From Georgenia satyanarayanai (lineage in GTDB: Bacteria; Actinomycetota; Actinomycetes; Actinomycetales; Actinomycetaceae): 64,000 nucleotides of DNA. Positions within the stretch are counted from its first letter, which is position 1. Every line of letters starts with the position of its first letter. Shown one piece after another: positions 42,102-53,761 of the stretch. The notes below the pieces were generated by a model. The model worked only from the letters and a program-made list of their open reading frames with translations. It did no database searches and was not told where the DNA came from. Both the position numbers and the translations under genes were made by a program. The stretch spans positions 62,001 through 126,000 of the forward strand of contig NZ_VUKC01000002.1 of NCBI RefSeq assembly GCF_009193135.1, in the 5' to 3' direction.

Positions 42102-44180
42102 ATGACGACTCCCCCCACCGACCCCCACGCCTGGCTCGAGGACGTCGAGGGCGACGCCGCCCTGGACTGGGTCCGCGGCCACAACGACCGGGCCGTCAGT
42201 GCCCTGGAGACCGAGCGCTTCACGCAGCTGCGTGAGGAGATCCTCGAGGTCCTCGACTCGACGGACAAGATCCCGGCGGTCGTCCAGCGCGGCGAGCACC
42301 TGTACAACTTCTGGACCGACGCCGAGCACGAGCGCGGCCTGTGGCGGCGCACCACGTGGGAGTCCTACCGCACCGACGAGCCGGAGTGGGAGGTGCTCCT
42401 CGACGTCGACGCCCTCGCCGCCGAGGAGGGGGTGAGCTGGGTGTGGCACGGCGCCCAGGTGCTGCGCCCCGCCTACGAGCGGGCGCTCGTCGCGCTGTCC
42501 CGCGGCGGCGCCGACGCCGACGTCACGCGCGAGTTCGACCTCGTGACCAAGACCTTCGTCGCCGACGGCTTCGTCCGTGAGGAGTCCAAGGGAGCGCTGC
42601 GCTGGGCGGACACCTCCGGGGACGTCGTGTACGCCTACACGGACGTCGGGGAGGGCTCGATGACGCCCTCCGGCTACCCGCGCACCGTGCGCCGGTGGAC
42701 GCGGGGCACCGCGCTGGCGGACGCGCCGGAGGTGTTCGCCGGGGAGCACACCGACATGTCGATCGGTGCCGGCCACGACTTCACGCCCGGCTTCGAGCGG
42801 GACGTCGTCTGGCGGGCGCGGGCGTTCTACGACTCCGACATGTACCTCCTCGAGGACGGCGGCCTCACCCGCATCGACGTCCCGCGCTCCGCGGAACCCG
42901 ACCTCCACCGCGAGTGGCTCACCGTCGAGCTCCGCGAGGACTGGGAGGTCGACGGCCGGGTGCTGCCCGGCGGGGGGCTGCTCGCCATCCGTCTGGACGA
43001 CTTCCTCGCCGGCAGCCGGGACTTCGCGGTGCTCTACGGGCCCACGGAGTCGACGGCGCTCGTCGGGGCGACGTGGACGCGGCACCACCTCGTCCTCAAC
43101 GTCCTCGACGACGTGACCAACCGCCTCGAGGTGCTCACCCCCACCGACGGGGCGTGGCAGCGCCGCCCGCTCGACCTCGCCTCCGCCGGGACCGGCTGGG
43201 AGGCGCCGGAGCTGGCGACGATCGCCGTCGGCGCCGTCGACCCGGACGAGTCCGACGCCCTGTGGCTCACCGTCACGGGCTTCCTCACCCCGACGACGCT
43301 GGCCCGCCTCGACCTCGACGAGGACGCCCGCGTCGTCGGCCTCGAGCCGCTCAAGGCCCTGCCCGCCTTCTTCGACACCGCGGGCCTGCACGTCGAGCAG
43401 CACTTCGCCGTGTCCGACGACGGCACCCGGGTGCCGTACTTCCAGGTCTCCCCGACGCCCGTGGCGGACAACGAGGTGGTGCGCCCGCTCCCGACGCTCC
43501 TGTCGGGCTACGGCGGCTTCGAGATCCCGCGGCTGCCCGCGTACTCCGCCACCGTGGGGCGCGCGTGGCTCGCGCGGGGCGGGGCCTACGTCGTCGCCAA
43601 CATCCGCGGCGGCGGGGAGTACGGGCCGCGCTGGCACCAGGCCGCGCTCAAGGAGAAGCGCCACCGCGCCTACGAGGACTTCGCCGCCGTCGCGCGCGAC
43701 CTCGTGGCCCGCGGCGTCACGGACCCCGCGCACCTCGGCGCGCAGGGGGGCTCCAACGGGGGGCTGCTCATGGGCAACATGATCACCGGCTACCCCGAGC
43801 TCTTCGGGGCCATCGTGTGCCAGGTGCCGCTGCTCGACATGAAGCGCTACAGCCACCTGCTCGCCGGGGCGTCGTGGACGGCCGAGTACGGCGACCCGGA
43901 CGACCCCGAGCAGTGGGAGTTCATCAGGACGTTCTCCGCGTACCACCGCTTCGACCCCGCCGACGAGCACCCGCCCGTGCTCTTCACGACGTCCACCCGG
44001 GACGACCGCGTCCACCCCGGCCACGCGCGCAAGATGATGGCGCTCATGGCCGAGGCGGGCAAGGACGTCACGTACTACGAGAACATCGAGGGCGGCCACG
44101 GCGGCGCCGCGACGAACGCCCAGGCCGCCTTCATGCAGGCCCTGGCCCACGAGTTCCTCTGGCAGCGCCTGACCGACTGA
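42102..44180 (+). CDS. Prolyl oligopeptidase family serine peptidase (S9A)
   Basis: The 692-residue cytosolic enzyme has an N-terminal beta-propeller region and a C-terminal alpha/beta hydrolase. Nucleophile Ser551 is in GGSNGGLLMGNM, the aspartate near 634 in TSTRDDRVHP and His666 in GGHGGAA complete the triad. Length and motifs match prolyl oligopeptidases, which cut short peptides after proline. The ATG at 42102 starts with a family-like TDPHAWLEDVEG. It ends 12 bp before the large palindrome. Confidence 0.93.
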   Translation: MTTPPTDPHAWLEDVEGDAALDWVRGHNDRAVSALETERFTQLREEILEVLDSTDKIPAVVQRGEHLYNFWTDAEHERGLWRRTTWESYRTDEPEWEVLLDVDALAAEEGVSWVWHGAQVLRPAYERALVALSRGGADADVTREFDLVTKTFVADGFVREESKGALRWADTSGDVVYAYTDVGEGSMTPSGYPRTVRRWTRGTALADAPEVFAGEHTDMSIGAGHDFTPGFERDVVWRARAFYDSDMYLLEDGGLTRIDVPRSAEPDLHREWLTVELREDWEVDGRVLPGGGLLAIRLDDFLAGSRDFAVLYGPTESTALVGATWTRHHLVLNVLDDVTNRLEVLTPTDGAWQRRPLDLASAGTGWEAPELATIAVGAVDPDESDALWLTVTGFLTPTTLARLDLDEDARVVGLEPLKALPAFFDTAGLHVEQHFAVSDDGTRVPYFQVSPTPVADNEVVRPLPTLLSGYGGFEIPRLPAYSATVGRAWLARGGAYVVANIRGGGEYGPRWHQAALKEKRHRAYEDFAAVARDLVARGVTDPAHLGAQGGSNGGLLMGNMITGYPELFGAIVCQVPLLDMKRYSHLLAGASWTAEYGDPDDPEQWEFIRTFSAYHRFDPADEHPPVLFTTSTRDDRVHPGHARKMMALMAEAGKDVTYYENIEGGHGGAATNAQAAFMQALAHEFLWQRLTD

Positions 44181-44191
44181 CCTCCTCCTCC

Positions 44192-44281
44192 CCCTCCGAA
44201 ACCTTCGCAATTGGTGGGTCGACTGACGCGGAAAGCGACTTCCGGCGTCAGGCAACCCACCAATTGCGAAGTTTCGGGGGG
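44192..44281. repeat. 90-bp near-perfect palindrome between convergent genes
   Basis: Two arms of about 40 bases (starting CCGAAACCTTCGCAATTGG and ending CCAATTGCGAAGTTTCGG) are nearly perfect inverted copies with a few mismatches around a short GGAAAGCGACTTCC centre. The stem is much more AT-rich than the surroundings. It lies between the oligopeptidase stop and the stop of the next minus-strand gene, so it can act as a terminator, but the length and base composition recall repeated intergenic palindromes of REP/MITE type. Confidence 0.75.
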
Positions 44282-44290
44282 TGCGGCTGG

Positions 44291-45142
44291 TCAGTACTGG
44301 CCGGTGCGGATGCGCTTGTTGACGCGCACGAGCCAGACGATGCCGATGATGAGCAGGATGAAGGCGAGGAAGCCGACAGCCAGGCCGACGAGGACGGCGA
44401 CGCCGATGCTCGTGAGGTCGCTGATGTCGAGCGGCGGGCCGACGGTGAGGGTCGAGCCGACGCCTTGCGGCAGGTCGCAGTCGACGGTGTGGTCCCCGCC
44501 CTGCGTCGTCGTGAAGCCGAGGCCGACCGCGGCGTCGGGCACGTCCAGGCCGAGGGTGTCCGGGGCCGTGGCGACGTCCTGGCCGCCGGGCCCGGTGATC
44601 GTGCACTCGATCTGGCTGGCGTCGACCGACGAGCTGTCGAAGTAGATGACGTAGTCGGTGTCGGCCTCGAGGTCGGTGGACCCGCCGTTGGTGATCTGAG
44701 CACCACCCGCCATGCCCTCGACCGAGTCGAGGATCGAGGCGATACCGATGAAGAAGCCGATGACGGGCGCTGCGACCATCGCGATCGCGGACACGACGAT
44801 CATGACGACGGGGCCGGTGCGCTTGGGCGGGGGCCCGCTCGGCCCGGGGCCGTAGCCATAGCCACCGGGCTGGCCGTACCCACCTGGCTGACCGTACCCA
44901 CCGGGCGGGCCGTAGTTGCCGGGCTGCCCGTAGTTCTGCTGACCGTAGCCCCCGGGCGGGTAGGACCCCGGCTGGCCGGAACCCTGCTGGCCGTAGCCGC
45001 CAGGCTGCTGCCCGTAGCCCTGCTGGCCGTACCCGGCCTGCTGGCTCTCGCCGGTCGGCTGGCCGTAGGTCGGCGGCTGCTGCCCCTCGGGCAGGCGCCG
45101 CCCGTAGCGCGGCTCGTCCGGTCCGCCCTCGTTCGCAGTCAT
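44291..45142 (-). CDS. Membrane protein with Gly/Tyr/Gln-rich N-terminal tail
   Basis: The 283-residue protein begins with about 100 residues of low complexity rich in YGQ and GGYGQP repeats. A membrane helix ([20 protein letters not shown]) follows, then a beta-rich domain outside ([21 protein letters not shown] with [13 protein letters not shown]), and a second helix ([21 protein letters not shown]) with a basic C-tail. The second half with two cysteines is probably extracytoplasmic. No named family. ATG 45142 is preceded by GAAGGAG six bases upstream. Confidence 0.8.
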   Translation of the reverse strand: MTANEGGPDEPRYGRRLPEGQQPPTYGQPTGESQQAGYGQQGYGQQPGGYGQQGSGQPGSYPPGGYGQQNYGQPGNYGPPGGYGQPGGYGQPGGYGYGPGPSGPPPKRTGPVVMIVVSAIAMVAAPVIGFFIGIASILDSVEGMAGGAQITNGGSTDLEADTDYVIYFDSSSVDASQIECTITGPGGQDVATAPDTLGLDVPDAAVGLGFTTTQGGDHTVDCDLPQGVGSTLTVGPPLDISDLTSIGVAVLVGLAVGFLAFILLIIGIVWLVRVNKRIRTGQY

Positions 45143-45192
45143 GTCGGCTCCTTCTCGCATCGGTGGCGGCACCAGCATGCCAGGTGGGGGGG

Positions 45193-45639
45193 TCACGGAC
45201 GCCGCGGGAGCCCGGCGAGCCAGCCGTTGAGAGGGCTGGCCGGCACCCACGGCACCGCCTGCGCGTAGGTCGCGCCCGCCACGTCGACGGCGAGCTCCTC
45301 GACGATCTCCAGCCCGAGCCGTCGGGAGATCGCACCGACCATGCCTCCCGGGACCCTCGTGTAGGCCCCCTGCCCGGACAGCAGCGCGCGGACGACGGCG
45401 ACGGTGTGCGCCCGCGGCACGTCGAAGGTGACGTAGGTGTCGAGGTGGACGGCGTCCTCGCCGTCGTCGTGGAGGTGGACCCGCAGGTGCGGCAGGCCGG
45501 TGAAGACGACGACGACGGCGCTGTGCGCGTCGAGAGGGTCGTCGGGTTCCCAGGGGTCGGCCTCGGGCACGGGCTCGGGCGGACGCCCGAGGGCGGCACC
45601 GGTGGCGTGCAGGTGGCGCAGGACGTCGTCGTCGGCCAT
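45193..45639 (-). CDS. Uncharacterised 148-residue protein
   Basis: The protein has an acidic N-terminus ([15 protein letters not shown]), a central beta-alpha region ([18 protein letters not shown] and [19 protein letters not shown]) and no membrane segment. The ATG at 45639 has no clear ribosome-binding site. Position next to hspR on the same strand suggests it could be read after it, though the stop of hspR is 23 bp away and no hairpin is obvious. I do not recognise the family. Confidence 0.55.
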   Translation of the reverse strand: MADDDVLRHLHATGAALGRPPEPVPEADPWEPDDPLDAHSAVVVVFTGLPHLRVHLHDDGEDAVHLDTYVTFDVPRAHTVAVVRALLSGQGAYTRVPGGMVGAISRRLGLEIVEELAVDVAGATYAQAVPWVPASPLNGWLAGLPRRP

Positions 45640-45662
45640 GCCCCCAGTGTGCCGGGGCTGCG

Positions 45663-46067
45663 TCAGCCGCGGTAGGGCGGGCGCCAGATGACGAGGGCGC
45701 CACCGGAGCGGCGCGGGCGGCGGCCCGGCGCGAGCTCACTCACCTCGCCGGACGGGTCCGCGGCGAAGACCCGCGCCGTGGTGATCGTGCGCAGCCGCCG
45801 GAGCTCGTCGCGGGCCCGGTCGAGCTCACGCTCGAGCTCGATGATCCGGCGGATCCCCGCGAGGTTGATGCCCTCGTCCTGGGACAGGCGCTGGACCTCG
45901 CGCAGCGAGTCGACGTCCCGCCGCGAGTAGCGCCGTCCGCGGCCACGAGCGCGCTGGGGGGTGACGATGCCGAGGCGGTCGTACTGGCGCAGTGTCTGGG
46001 GGTGCATCCCCGCGAGCTCGGCGGCCACGGAGATGACGTAGAGGGGTGCGTCGTCGTCGATGTCCAT
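45663..46067 (-). CDS. hspR: HspR, MerR-family heat-shock repressor
   Basis: HspR represses dnaK and clpB transcription by binding HAIR palindromes, with DnaK acting as co-repressor. The 134 residues open with [26 protein letters not shown], the HspR winged helix, then [20 protein letters not shown] and a coiled-coil. ATG at 46067 follows GAGGAG by six bases; a GTG one codon earlier is also possible. It is last in the dnaK-grpE-dnaJ-hspR order, so it is controlled by the HAIRs it binds. Confidence 0.95.
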   Translation of the reverse strand: MDIDDDAPLYVISVAAELAGMHPQTLRQYDRLGIVTPQRARGRGRRYSRRDVDSLREVQRLSQDEGINLAGIRRIIELERELDRARDELRRLRTITTARVFAADPSGEVSELAPGRRPRRSGGALVIWRPPYRG

Positions 46068-46086
46068 CACGCTCTCCTCTCGCGTG

Positions 46087-47070
46087 TCAGCGTGCCGCGC
46101 GGGCCCTGAGGTCGGCGCGCGGGTCCTCACCCCGGGTGGCGTCCGCGAAGGCCTCGACGGCCTTGCGGGCGTCGGCCGGCAGATGGCTCGGCACGGCCAC
46201 CTGGACGGTGACGAGCAGGTCACCGGTCGCCTTGGGTGTGTCGACGCCGCGGCCCTTGACCCGCAGCGTCCGTCCCGACGGCGTCCCGGCGGGCACCTTC
46301 ACCCGGACCGTGTCCCCGGAGATGGTGGGCACGTCGATGGTCGCGCCGAGCGCGGCCTCGGCGAAGGTCACCGGCACGGTGACCTTGAGGTTGAGGCCGT
46401 CCATCGTGAAGACGGGGTGCGGCTCGACGTGCACGGTGACGACCATGTCGCCGGGCTCCCCGCCGCCGCGGCCGGCCTGCCCCTTGCCGCGCAGCCGGAT
46501 CTTCTGGCCGTCGCTGACACCGGCGGGGATCCGCACGTTCATCGAGCGGCCGTTGGTGGTGAGCTGGACCGTGGAGCCCTCGACCGCGTTGCGGAAGGGC
46601 AGCGTCGCGCTCGTCGTGATGTCCCCGCCCCGCTGGGTGGTGCGCCGTGAGCCGAAACCTCCGCCGCCACCGCCGCCGGAGAACATGTCCTGGAGGATGT
46701 CCTCGAAGCCACCGCCGCCACCGGTGGAGAAGCGGGTGCGGCCGCCGCCGCCACCGAACATCCCGCCGAAGAGGTCCTCGAAGCCGGCGCCGCCGGCAGG
46801 ACCGCCGGCCCCGGCGGAGAAGCGGGCACCGCCGCCGGCCATCGCCCGGATGGCGTCGTACTGCTTGCGCTGCTCGGGGTCGGAGAGCACCGAGTAGGCC
46901 TCCCCGACCTCCTTGAAACGCCCCTCGGCAGACGCGTCACCGGGGTTGCGGTCGGGGTGGAGGTCCCGGGCCAGCTTGCGGTACGCCTTCTTGATCGTCG
47001 CGTCGTCGGCGTCCTTGGAGACGCCGAGCGTCTTGTAGAAGTCCTTCTCGATCCAGTCCTGGCCGGTCAC
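46087..47070 (-). CDS. dnaJ: DnaJ without zinc-finger domain
   Basis: The 327-residue co-chaperone has a J-domain ([21 protein letters not shown], with the HPD in LHPDRNPGD), a glycine-rich stretch of about 80 residues (about 78-150), and two C-terminal beta domains. It lacks the four CXXCXGXG motifs of the standard DnaJ, so it is of the CbpA-like type. It still should stimulate DnaK ATPase activity. The GTG at 47070 is preceded by GGAGG. It lies between grpE and hspR, 82 bp after grpE. Confidence 0.93.
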   Translation of the reverse strand: MTGQDWIEKDFYKTLGVSKDADDATIKKAYRKLARDLHPDRNPGDASAEGRFKEVGEAYSVLSDPEQRKQYDAIRAMAGGGARFSAGAGGPAGGAGFEDLFGGMFGGGGGRTRFSTGGGGGFEDILQDMFSGGGGGGGFGSRRTTQRGGDITTSATLPFRNAVEGSTVQLTTNGRSMNVRIPAGVSDGQKIRLRGKGQAGRGGGEPGDMVVTVHVEPHPVFTMDGLNLKVTVPVTFAEAALGATIDVPTISGDTVRVKVPAGTPSGRTLRVKGRGVDTPKATGDLLVTVQVAVPSHLPADARKAVEAFADATRGEDPRADLRARAAR

Positions 47071-47152
47071 CGGGCCTCACCTCCTCGTCGTCGTGTCGTG
47101 GGGACGGTGCCGGCCGCGCCCACGGAGGGCGGGCCGGCACCTCGCGTCACCG

Positions 47153-47781
47153 CTACTCGGGGCTGGTGACCGCGACGCGGGCGGCGCGCAGCACCTTCTC
47201 ACCGATCCGGTAGCCGGGCTGCATGACCTGGGCGACCGTCGTGGACGTCGCCTCCGGGTCCGGCGTGCTCATGAGCGCGTCGTGCAGCTCGGGGTCGAAC
47301 TCCTCGGCGGGGGCACCGAAACGCTCGAGGCCGAAGCGCTGGACGAGGGTCGCCTCCATCTTCTCGGCTGTCGCGCCGAGCGGGCCGGTGAGGTCACCGT
47401 GCTGGCGCGCCAGCTCGATCTCGTCGAGGACACCGAGCAGCGCCTCGACGACCTCGACCTGCCCCGCGGCGCGCTGCTCGGAGGCAGCGGCCTTGGACCG
47501 GCGCACGTAGCCGTTGTACTCCTGCTGGAGGTTGTACAGGTCGGCGTTGCGGCGGGCGAGCTGCTCGCTCAGGTCGGCGGCCTCCGCCTTGGCGGCGGCC
47601 AGGGCGCCGTCCTGCGGCTGCTCGGGCTGCTCGTCCGGCGCGCCGTCGGTGGCCTCCTGCGCGTTGTCCTGCGCCGGCTCGCGCACCTTGCCCGTCTCCG
47701 GGTCGATGCGCCGCTTGTCGCGGACGACCGGCTTGACCTGCTCGGTCTCGGGCGGGCCCTGGGCCTGGGGGTTCTCCTCGG

Positions 47782-47785
<4 letters not shown>
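47153..47785 (-). CDS. grpE: Nucleotide exchange factor GrpE
   Basis: GrpE releases ADP from DnaK. The 210-residue protein has a charged Gln/Glu/Pro-rich N-terminal region, a long coiled-coil (residues about 60-120, [21 protein letters not shown]) and the C-terminal beta-domain ending with [18 protein letters not shown]. The GTG start at 47785 overlaps the dnaK stop (GTGA). It is second in the operon. Confidence 0.95.
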
Positions 47786-49635
<1,850 letters not shown>

Positions 49636-49678
49636 GTGTCGTTCTCCTGTCCTGTGCGCGGGCCGGGAGGTCCCGGCC

Positions 49679-49699
49679 CTTGAGTCGTCCACGCTCAAG
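49679..49699. promoter_or_regulatory. HAIR element 1 of the dnaK operon
   Basis: CTTGAGT-N7-GCTCAAG matches the HAIR consensus in 13 of 14 fixed positions. It is the nearer of two sites, centred about 54 bp upstream of dnaK on the minus strand. Confidence 0.92.
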
Positions 49700-49740
49700 T
49701 CTGCGCCTCCTCGCCGACATGTCAACTCGGCGGGGGTGAA

Positions 49741-49761
49741 CTTGAGTCTATGTGGCTCAAC
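49741..49761. promoter_or_regulatory. HAIR element 2 of the dnaK operon
   Basis: CTTGAGT-N7-GCTCAAC is a second HAIR, 62 bp from the first, on the same helix face after about six turns. It holds a TAGACT on the minus strand, which may be a -10 box, as at clpB. The region to 49850 contains no other gene. Confidence 0.88.
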
Positions 49762-49850
49762 CTCACCCCGCGGCGTTTCATTCCCGACGGCGTCAGACGG
49801 CGCCCCCGAGAGGCGCACCGCGAGCACACTGGGACCGGGAGGTGACGCAC

Positions 49851-50759
49851 GTGCGGGAGAGACGACGACGCGGGCCCGTGGGCGTGGCACGCTCGGCGGT
49901 GCTCAAGGCAGGTCTGCTGCTCCTCGGCGCGTGCGGGACGGTGGAGGGCACCGGCCCGGACGGCACCGAGAGCCCGGCCGCTCGGGGTGGGACCGGGCCG
50001 GCGCAGGTGACGGCGGGCGAGGGCTGGCGGCTGCTCGGCGAGGGGCTGACGGGTGAGCCCTACCGGACGGGGGTCGCCACGACCGACGGCCAGCTGCGGT
50101 CGCTGTGGCGGTCGGCCGGCCTGGCGGGTGACCCGGCCGAGGTGGAGTGGGAGCGGGAGGTCGCCGTGTGGTTCGGTGCCGTCTACGGCACCGGCTGCCC
50201 GGTCCGCCTGGACGGCGTCGTCGTCGCCGACGACCTCGTCCACGGCGACATCGTGGTCCCCGGAGAGCCCGACGCCTGTCACGACGACGCGAACCCGCAC
50301 GCGTTCGTCGTGGCCGTGTCCCGGGACCTCCTGCCGGACGGCCCGTTCCGGGTCCAGCTGGCGGCGCGCGACCCGTACCCGGGGGAGCCGGAGGAACGCA
50401 CCCTCGTCGAGGTGGCGCTGACGGCTCCCGGCAGCACGGCCGCCGACGAGCAGATCCGTCCCGACCCGGCGCTGGCCGGCCCGGCGGAGCCGCTGGTCAC
50501 GGACGGGGACGACCTGCCCGCGGACCGGGCCGTCCGGTACGTCTACCGCGCCGACCCGTCGTGCGACACCCCCGTCCTCGGTCCGCTCGACGGGTCGCTG
50601 TGGCGACCCGCCGACGGCGAGGCGCCCTGGGACGTGGCCGACGGCACCGAGCTCACGCTCTACCCGCTCGGCGGTGGGGAGGCCCGCGAGATGGTCGCCT
50701 CCTCACCGCAGCTGGACTGGCTCCTCGTGCGCCTCGACAACGGTCACCCCTGCCCCTGA
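49851..50759 (+). CDS. Predicted lipoprotein, function unknown
   Basis: The 302-residue protein has a basic start ([15 protein letters not shown]), a hydrophobic core and the lipobox LLGAC, so it should be anchored outside the cell membrane. The mature domain has two cysteines ([16 protein letters not shown] and [14 protein letters not shown]) and no domain I recognise. A GTG at 49851 with GGGAGG eight bases before it is the best start. It is followed by alkaline phosphatase 126 bp downstream on the same strand. Confidence 0.75.
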   Translation: MRERRRRGPVGVARSAVLKAGLLLLGACGTVEGTGPDGTESPAARGGTGPAQVTAGEGWRLLGEGLTGEPYRTGVATTDGQLRSLWRSAGLAGDPAEVEWEREVAVWFGAVYGTGCPVRLDGVVVADDLVHGDIVVPGEPDACHDDANPHAFVVAVSRDLLPDGPFRVQLAARDPYPGEPEERTLVEVALTAPGSTAADEQIRPDPALAGPAEPLVTDGDDLPADRAVRYVYRADPSCDTPVLGPLDGSLWRPADGEAPWDVADGTELTLYPLGGGEAREMVASSPQLDWLLVRLDNGHPCP

Positions 50760-50885
50760 GCGCTCCGCGCTGCCCGCCCCGCGCGGCGGCCGGGCCGGGC
50801 GTACGGTGGCGTGCGGAGCCGCCCCGGTCATGACCACTGGGGGCGTGACCGTGAGAGCGGTGCGACTCCAGGGGGTGTGGCAACG

Positions 50886-52166
50886 ATGCGTACACGAGGT
50901 GCGAAGGTGGCCGGTGCGGCCCTGGCCCTTGTCCTGGCGGGCGGTGTGGGAGCCGGCTCCCCGTGGTGGGGGGACGACGGGGACCGCGGGCACCACGGGC
51001 GGGGTGACGACCGAGGCCGTGCGAAGAACGTCATCTTCATCGTCGGGGACGGCATGGGCATCGCCCACCGCGAGCTCATCCGGCTCGCGACCGTCGGGCG
51101 CGACGGCGAGCTGGAGATGAACCAGCTGCGCTACCAGGGCTGGGCGCAGACCGACCCGGCCGACCCGGAGGAGGTCGTCACCGACTCCGCGGCCGGGGCG
51201 ACCGCCTTCTCCACGGGGGTGCGGTCCTACAACGGCGCGATCGCCGTCGACCTGGACGGCGACCCGGTCCGCACCCTGCTCGAGAGGGCGGAGCGCGCCG
51301 GGAAGTCCACCGGCCTGGTCACCACGTCGCAGGTCACCGACGCGACACCCGCGGCCTTCGGCTCGCACGTGGCCGACCGCGGCAACCAGAGCGAGATCGC
51401 CCGGCAGTACCTGGAGGAGACCGGGGTGGAGGTCATCCTCGGCGGTGGCGAGGACTGGTGGTACCCCGCCGGGGACGAGGGCCGGTGGCCGGACAACCCG
51501 CCGAGCGACCCGACCGAGGCCAGCAAGGGCACGGCCGGCAATCTCGTCGAGCGCGCGCAGGAGCTGCGCTACCGGTACGTCAGTACCGCCGAGGAGCTCG
51601 CGGACGCACCGGACCGGGGCAGGCTGCTGGGACTGTTCGCGAACGAGGAGATGTTCGAGCACGTCGGCCCGGCGGCACCGCTCTACGAGCCGTCCGTGCC
51701 GCTGCGGGACATGGCGGACAAGGCCCTGGACATCCTGTCGCGGGACCGGGACGGGTTCTTCCTCGTCATCGAGGAGGAGGGCATCGACGAGATGGCCCAC
51801 CACGGGCACGGTCAGGAGGTGGTCGACTCCGGCCAGGCGCTGGACGAGACCGTCGCCCTGGCCCGCGAGTTCGCCGCGCGCCACCGTGACACGCTGATCG
51901 TCGTCGTCGGGGACCACGAGACCGGCGGCCTGGCGATCGAGCTCGTCGACGACGGGGACGAGTCCGGCGAGGGCGAGCAGGCCGAGGAGGGGCCGTTCAC
52001 GCTCGCGGGCACCGACCTCACCTTCACCGTCGACTGGACCACCGGCGGGCACACCGGTGCGGCCACCCCCGCGAGCGCCGAGGGGCCGGGTGCGTCCCGG
52101 ATGGTCGACGTGCGCGACAACACCGACATCCACGACCTGGTCCGCGACGCCATGCGCCGCCACTGA
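50886..52166 (+). CDS. Secreted alkaline phosphatase (PhoA family)
   Basis: The 426-residue protein has an N-terminal signal peptide (KVAGAALALVLAGGVGAG), followed by NVIFIVGDGMG (metal site), VVTDSAAGATAFSTG with nucleophile Ser101, and GDHETGGL and HTGAATPASAEG metal histidines. It would release phosphate from organic esters outside the cell using zinc and magnesium. The ATG at 50886 gives a good signal peptide. Gene order after the lipoprotein suggests no pho operon, since no PhoB/PstS is seen. Confidence 0.9.
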   Translation: MRTRGAKVAGAALALVLAGGVGAGSPWWGDDGDRGHHGRGDDRGRAKNVIFIVGDGMGIAHRELIRLATVGRDGELEMNQLRYQGWAQTDPADPEEVVTDSAAGATAFSTGVRSYNGAIAVDLDGDPVRTLLERAERAGKSTGLVTTSQVTDATPAAFGSHVADRGNQSEIARQYLEETGVEVILGGGEDWWYPAGDEGRWPDNPPSDPTEASKGTAGNLVERAQELRYRYVSTAEELADAPDRGRLLGLFANEEMFEHVGPAAPLYEPSVPLRDMADKALDILSRDRDGFFLVIEEEGIDEMAHHGHGQEVVDSGQALDETVALAREFAARHRDTLIVVVGDHETGGLAIELVDDGDESGEGEQAEEGPFTLAGTDLTFTVDWTTGGHTGAATPASAEGPGASRMVDVRDNTDIHDLVRDAMRRH

Positions 52167-52278
52167 CGCCCGACCCGCCCGGCCCGCGACCTTCCGGTTG
52201 CGGCGCCGGGCGGCGAGGACGAATCTTCCGGCACGAGCCGTCCGGCGGGGACGTGCCCGGGCCCCGAAGGGACGTGGG

Positions 52279-53679
52279 ATGAGCACCTCGACGTCGGCCG
52301 GGACGACACCGGACCTCAAGCGGGCCATCGGCCCCAGGCTGCTGCTCCTCTTCATCGTCGGCGACATCCTCGGGACGGGCGTCTACGCGCTCACCGGTGA
52401 GGTCGCCGGTGAGGTGGGCGGCGCGGGCTGGGCCGCGATCCTCCTCGCCTTCGGCGTCGCCACCGTCACCGCCTTCTCCTACCTCGAGCTCGTGACGAAG
52501 TACCCGCAGGCCGCCGGTGCGGCGCTCTACACGCACAAGGCCTTCGGCGTCCACGTCCTCACCTTCCTCGTCACCTTCGCGGTGCTCAGCTCCGGTCTGA
52601 CGTCCGCGTCGACCGCCGCGAAGTTCCTCGCGGAGAACGTCATCATCGGCTTCGGCCTGGACTGGGGGCAGGGCGCCGTCACGATGATCGCGCTGACCTT
52701 CATCACCCTGCTCGCCGCCATCAACCTGCGCGGCGTGGCCGAGTCCCTCGCTGCCAACGTCGTCCTCACGCTCGTGGAGCTCACCGGGCTCCTCGTCGTC
52801 ATCCTCATCGGCTTCTGGGCGATGTCGCAGGGGAACGTCGACCTCGGGCGCGCGATGGTCTTCGCGACGAGCGAGGACAAGACCGTCTTCCTCGCCCTCA
52901 CGTCCGCGACGGCCCTCGCCTTCTTCTCGATGGTCGGCTTCGAGGACTCCGTCAACATGGCCGAGGAGACGAAGGACCCGGTCCGGGTCTTCCCGCGGGT
53001 CATGCTCACCGGACTGAGCCTCACGGCGCTCATCTACGTGCTCGTCTCCATCACCGCCGTCGCGGTCGTGCCCGTCGGTGAGCTCGCCGCCAGCCAGACG
53101 CCGCTGCTCGAGGTGGTGCGCCGCGGCGCCCCCGGCCTCCCGGTCGACACGATCTACCCGTTCCTGTCGATCTTCGCCGTCGCCAACACCGCGCTCATCA
53201 ACCTCATGATGGCCAGCCGCCTCGTCTACGGGATGGCCCGGCACGAGGTGCTGCCACCGCTGCTGGGCAGGGTGCTGCCCGGCCGCCGCTCCCCGTGGGC
53301 GGCGATCGTCTTCACCACGCTCCTCGCCTACGGGCTCGTCTGGGGTGTCACCCAGGTCGCCGGGGAGGAGACGGTGACGGCCCTCGGCGGCACGACGGCG
53401 CTGCTGCTCCTCGCAGTGTTCACGGTGGTCAACGTCGCGGCGATCGTCCTGCGCCGGCGCCCCGTGGAGCGCGAGCACTTCCACGCGCCGACGGTGCTGC
53501 CCTACATCGGCGCGGTCACCTGCGCCTTCCTCGTGGGTCCCTGGGCGCAGGAGCCCCTCACGTACCAGATCGCCGGCGGGCTCATCGCGATCGGGCTCCT
53601 CCTGTGGCTGCTCACCTGGGCGCTCTACCGCCGCGGGCGGCCCCTGCCGCCACCGGACCAGGAGAGCGAGGGCGCCTGA
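52279..53679 (+). CDS. APC family amino acid permease
   Basis: The 466-residue protein has 12 hydrophobic helices with the APC signature near the N-terminus (LLLFIVGDILGTGVYALTGEVAGEVG) and SMVGFEDSVNMAEETKDP in the middle. It is a cation-amino acid symporter of unknown substrate. GAAGGGA precedes the ATG at 52279. It follows the phosphatase gene by 112 bp and lies upstream of the GAF-ANTAR gene, with no clear terminator in between. Confidence 0.88.
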   Translation: MSTSTSAGTTPDLKRAIGPRLLLLFIVGDILGTGVYALTGEVAGEVGGAGWAAILLAFGVATVTAFSYLELVTKYPQAAGAALYTHKAFGVHVLTFLVTFAVLSSGLTSASTAAKFLAENVIIGFGLDWGQGAVTMIALTFITLLAAINLRGVAESLAANVVLTLVELTGLLVVILIGFWAMSQGNVDLGRAMVFATSEDKTVFLALTSATALAFFSMVGFEDSVNMAEETKDPVRVFPRVMLTGLSLTALIYVLVSITAVAVVPVGELAASQTPLLEVVRRGAPGLPVDTIYPFLSIFAVANTALINLMMASRLVYGMARHEVLPPLLGRVLPGRRSPWAAIVFTTLLAYGLVWGVTQVAGEETVTALGGTTALLLLAVFTVVNVAAIVLRRRPVEREHFHAPTVLPYIGAVTCAFLVGPWAQEPLTYQIAGGLIAIGLLLWLLTWALYRRGRPLPPPDQESEGA

Positions 53680-53761
53680 GGGCGGTCCCGCGGTGCCGCG
53701 GCCTTGTGGCCCGCGCCACACGGGAGGACGATGTGATGAGGCGTGGGAGTGAGGTGCCGCC

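Noticed and set aside
41670-45599. A 1309-codon minus-strand frame across prolyl oligopeptidase and membrane protein genes
   Set aside because: It runs antisense to the oligopeptidase with its catalytic triad and has an artificial Arg/Gly composition.
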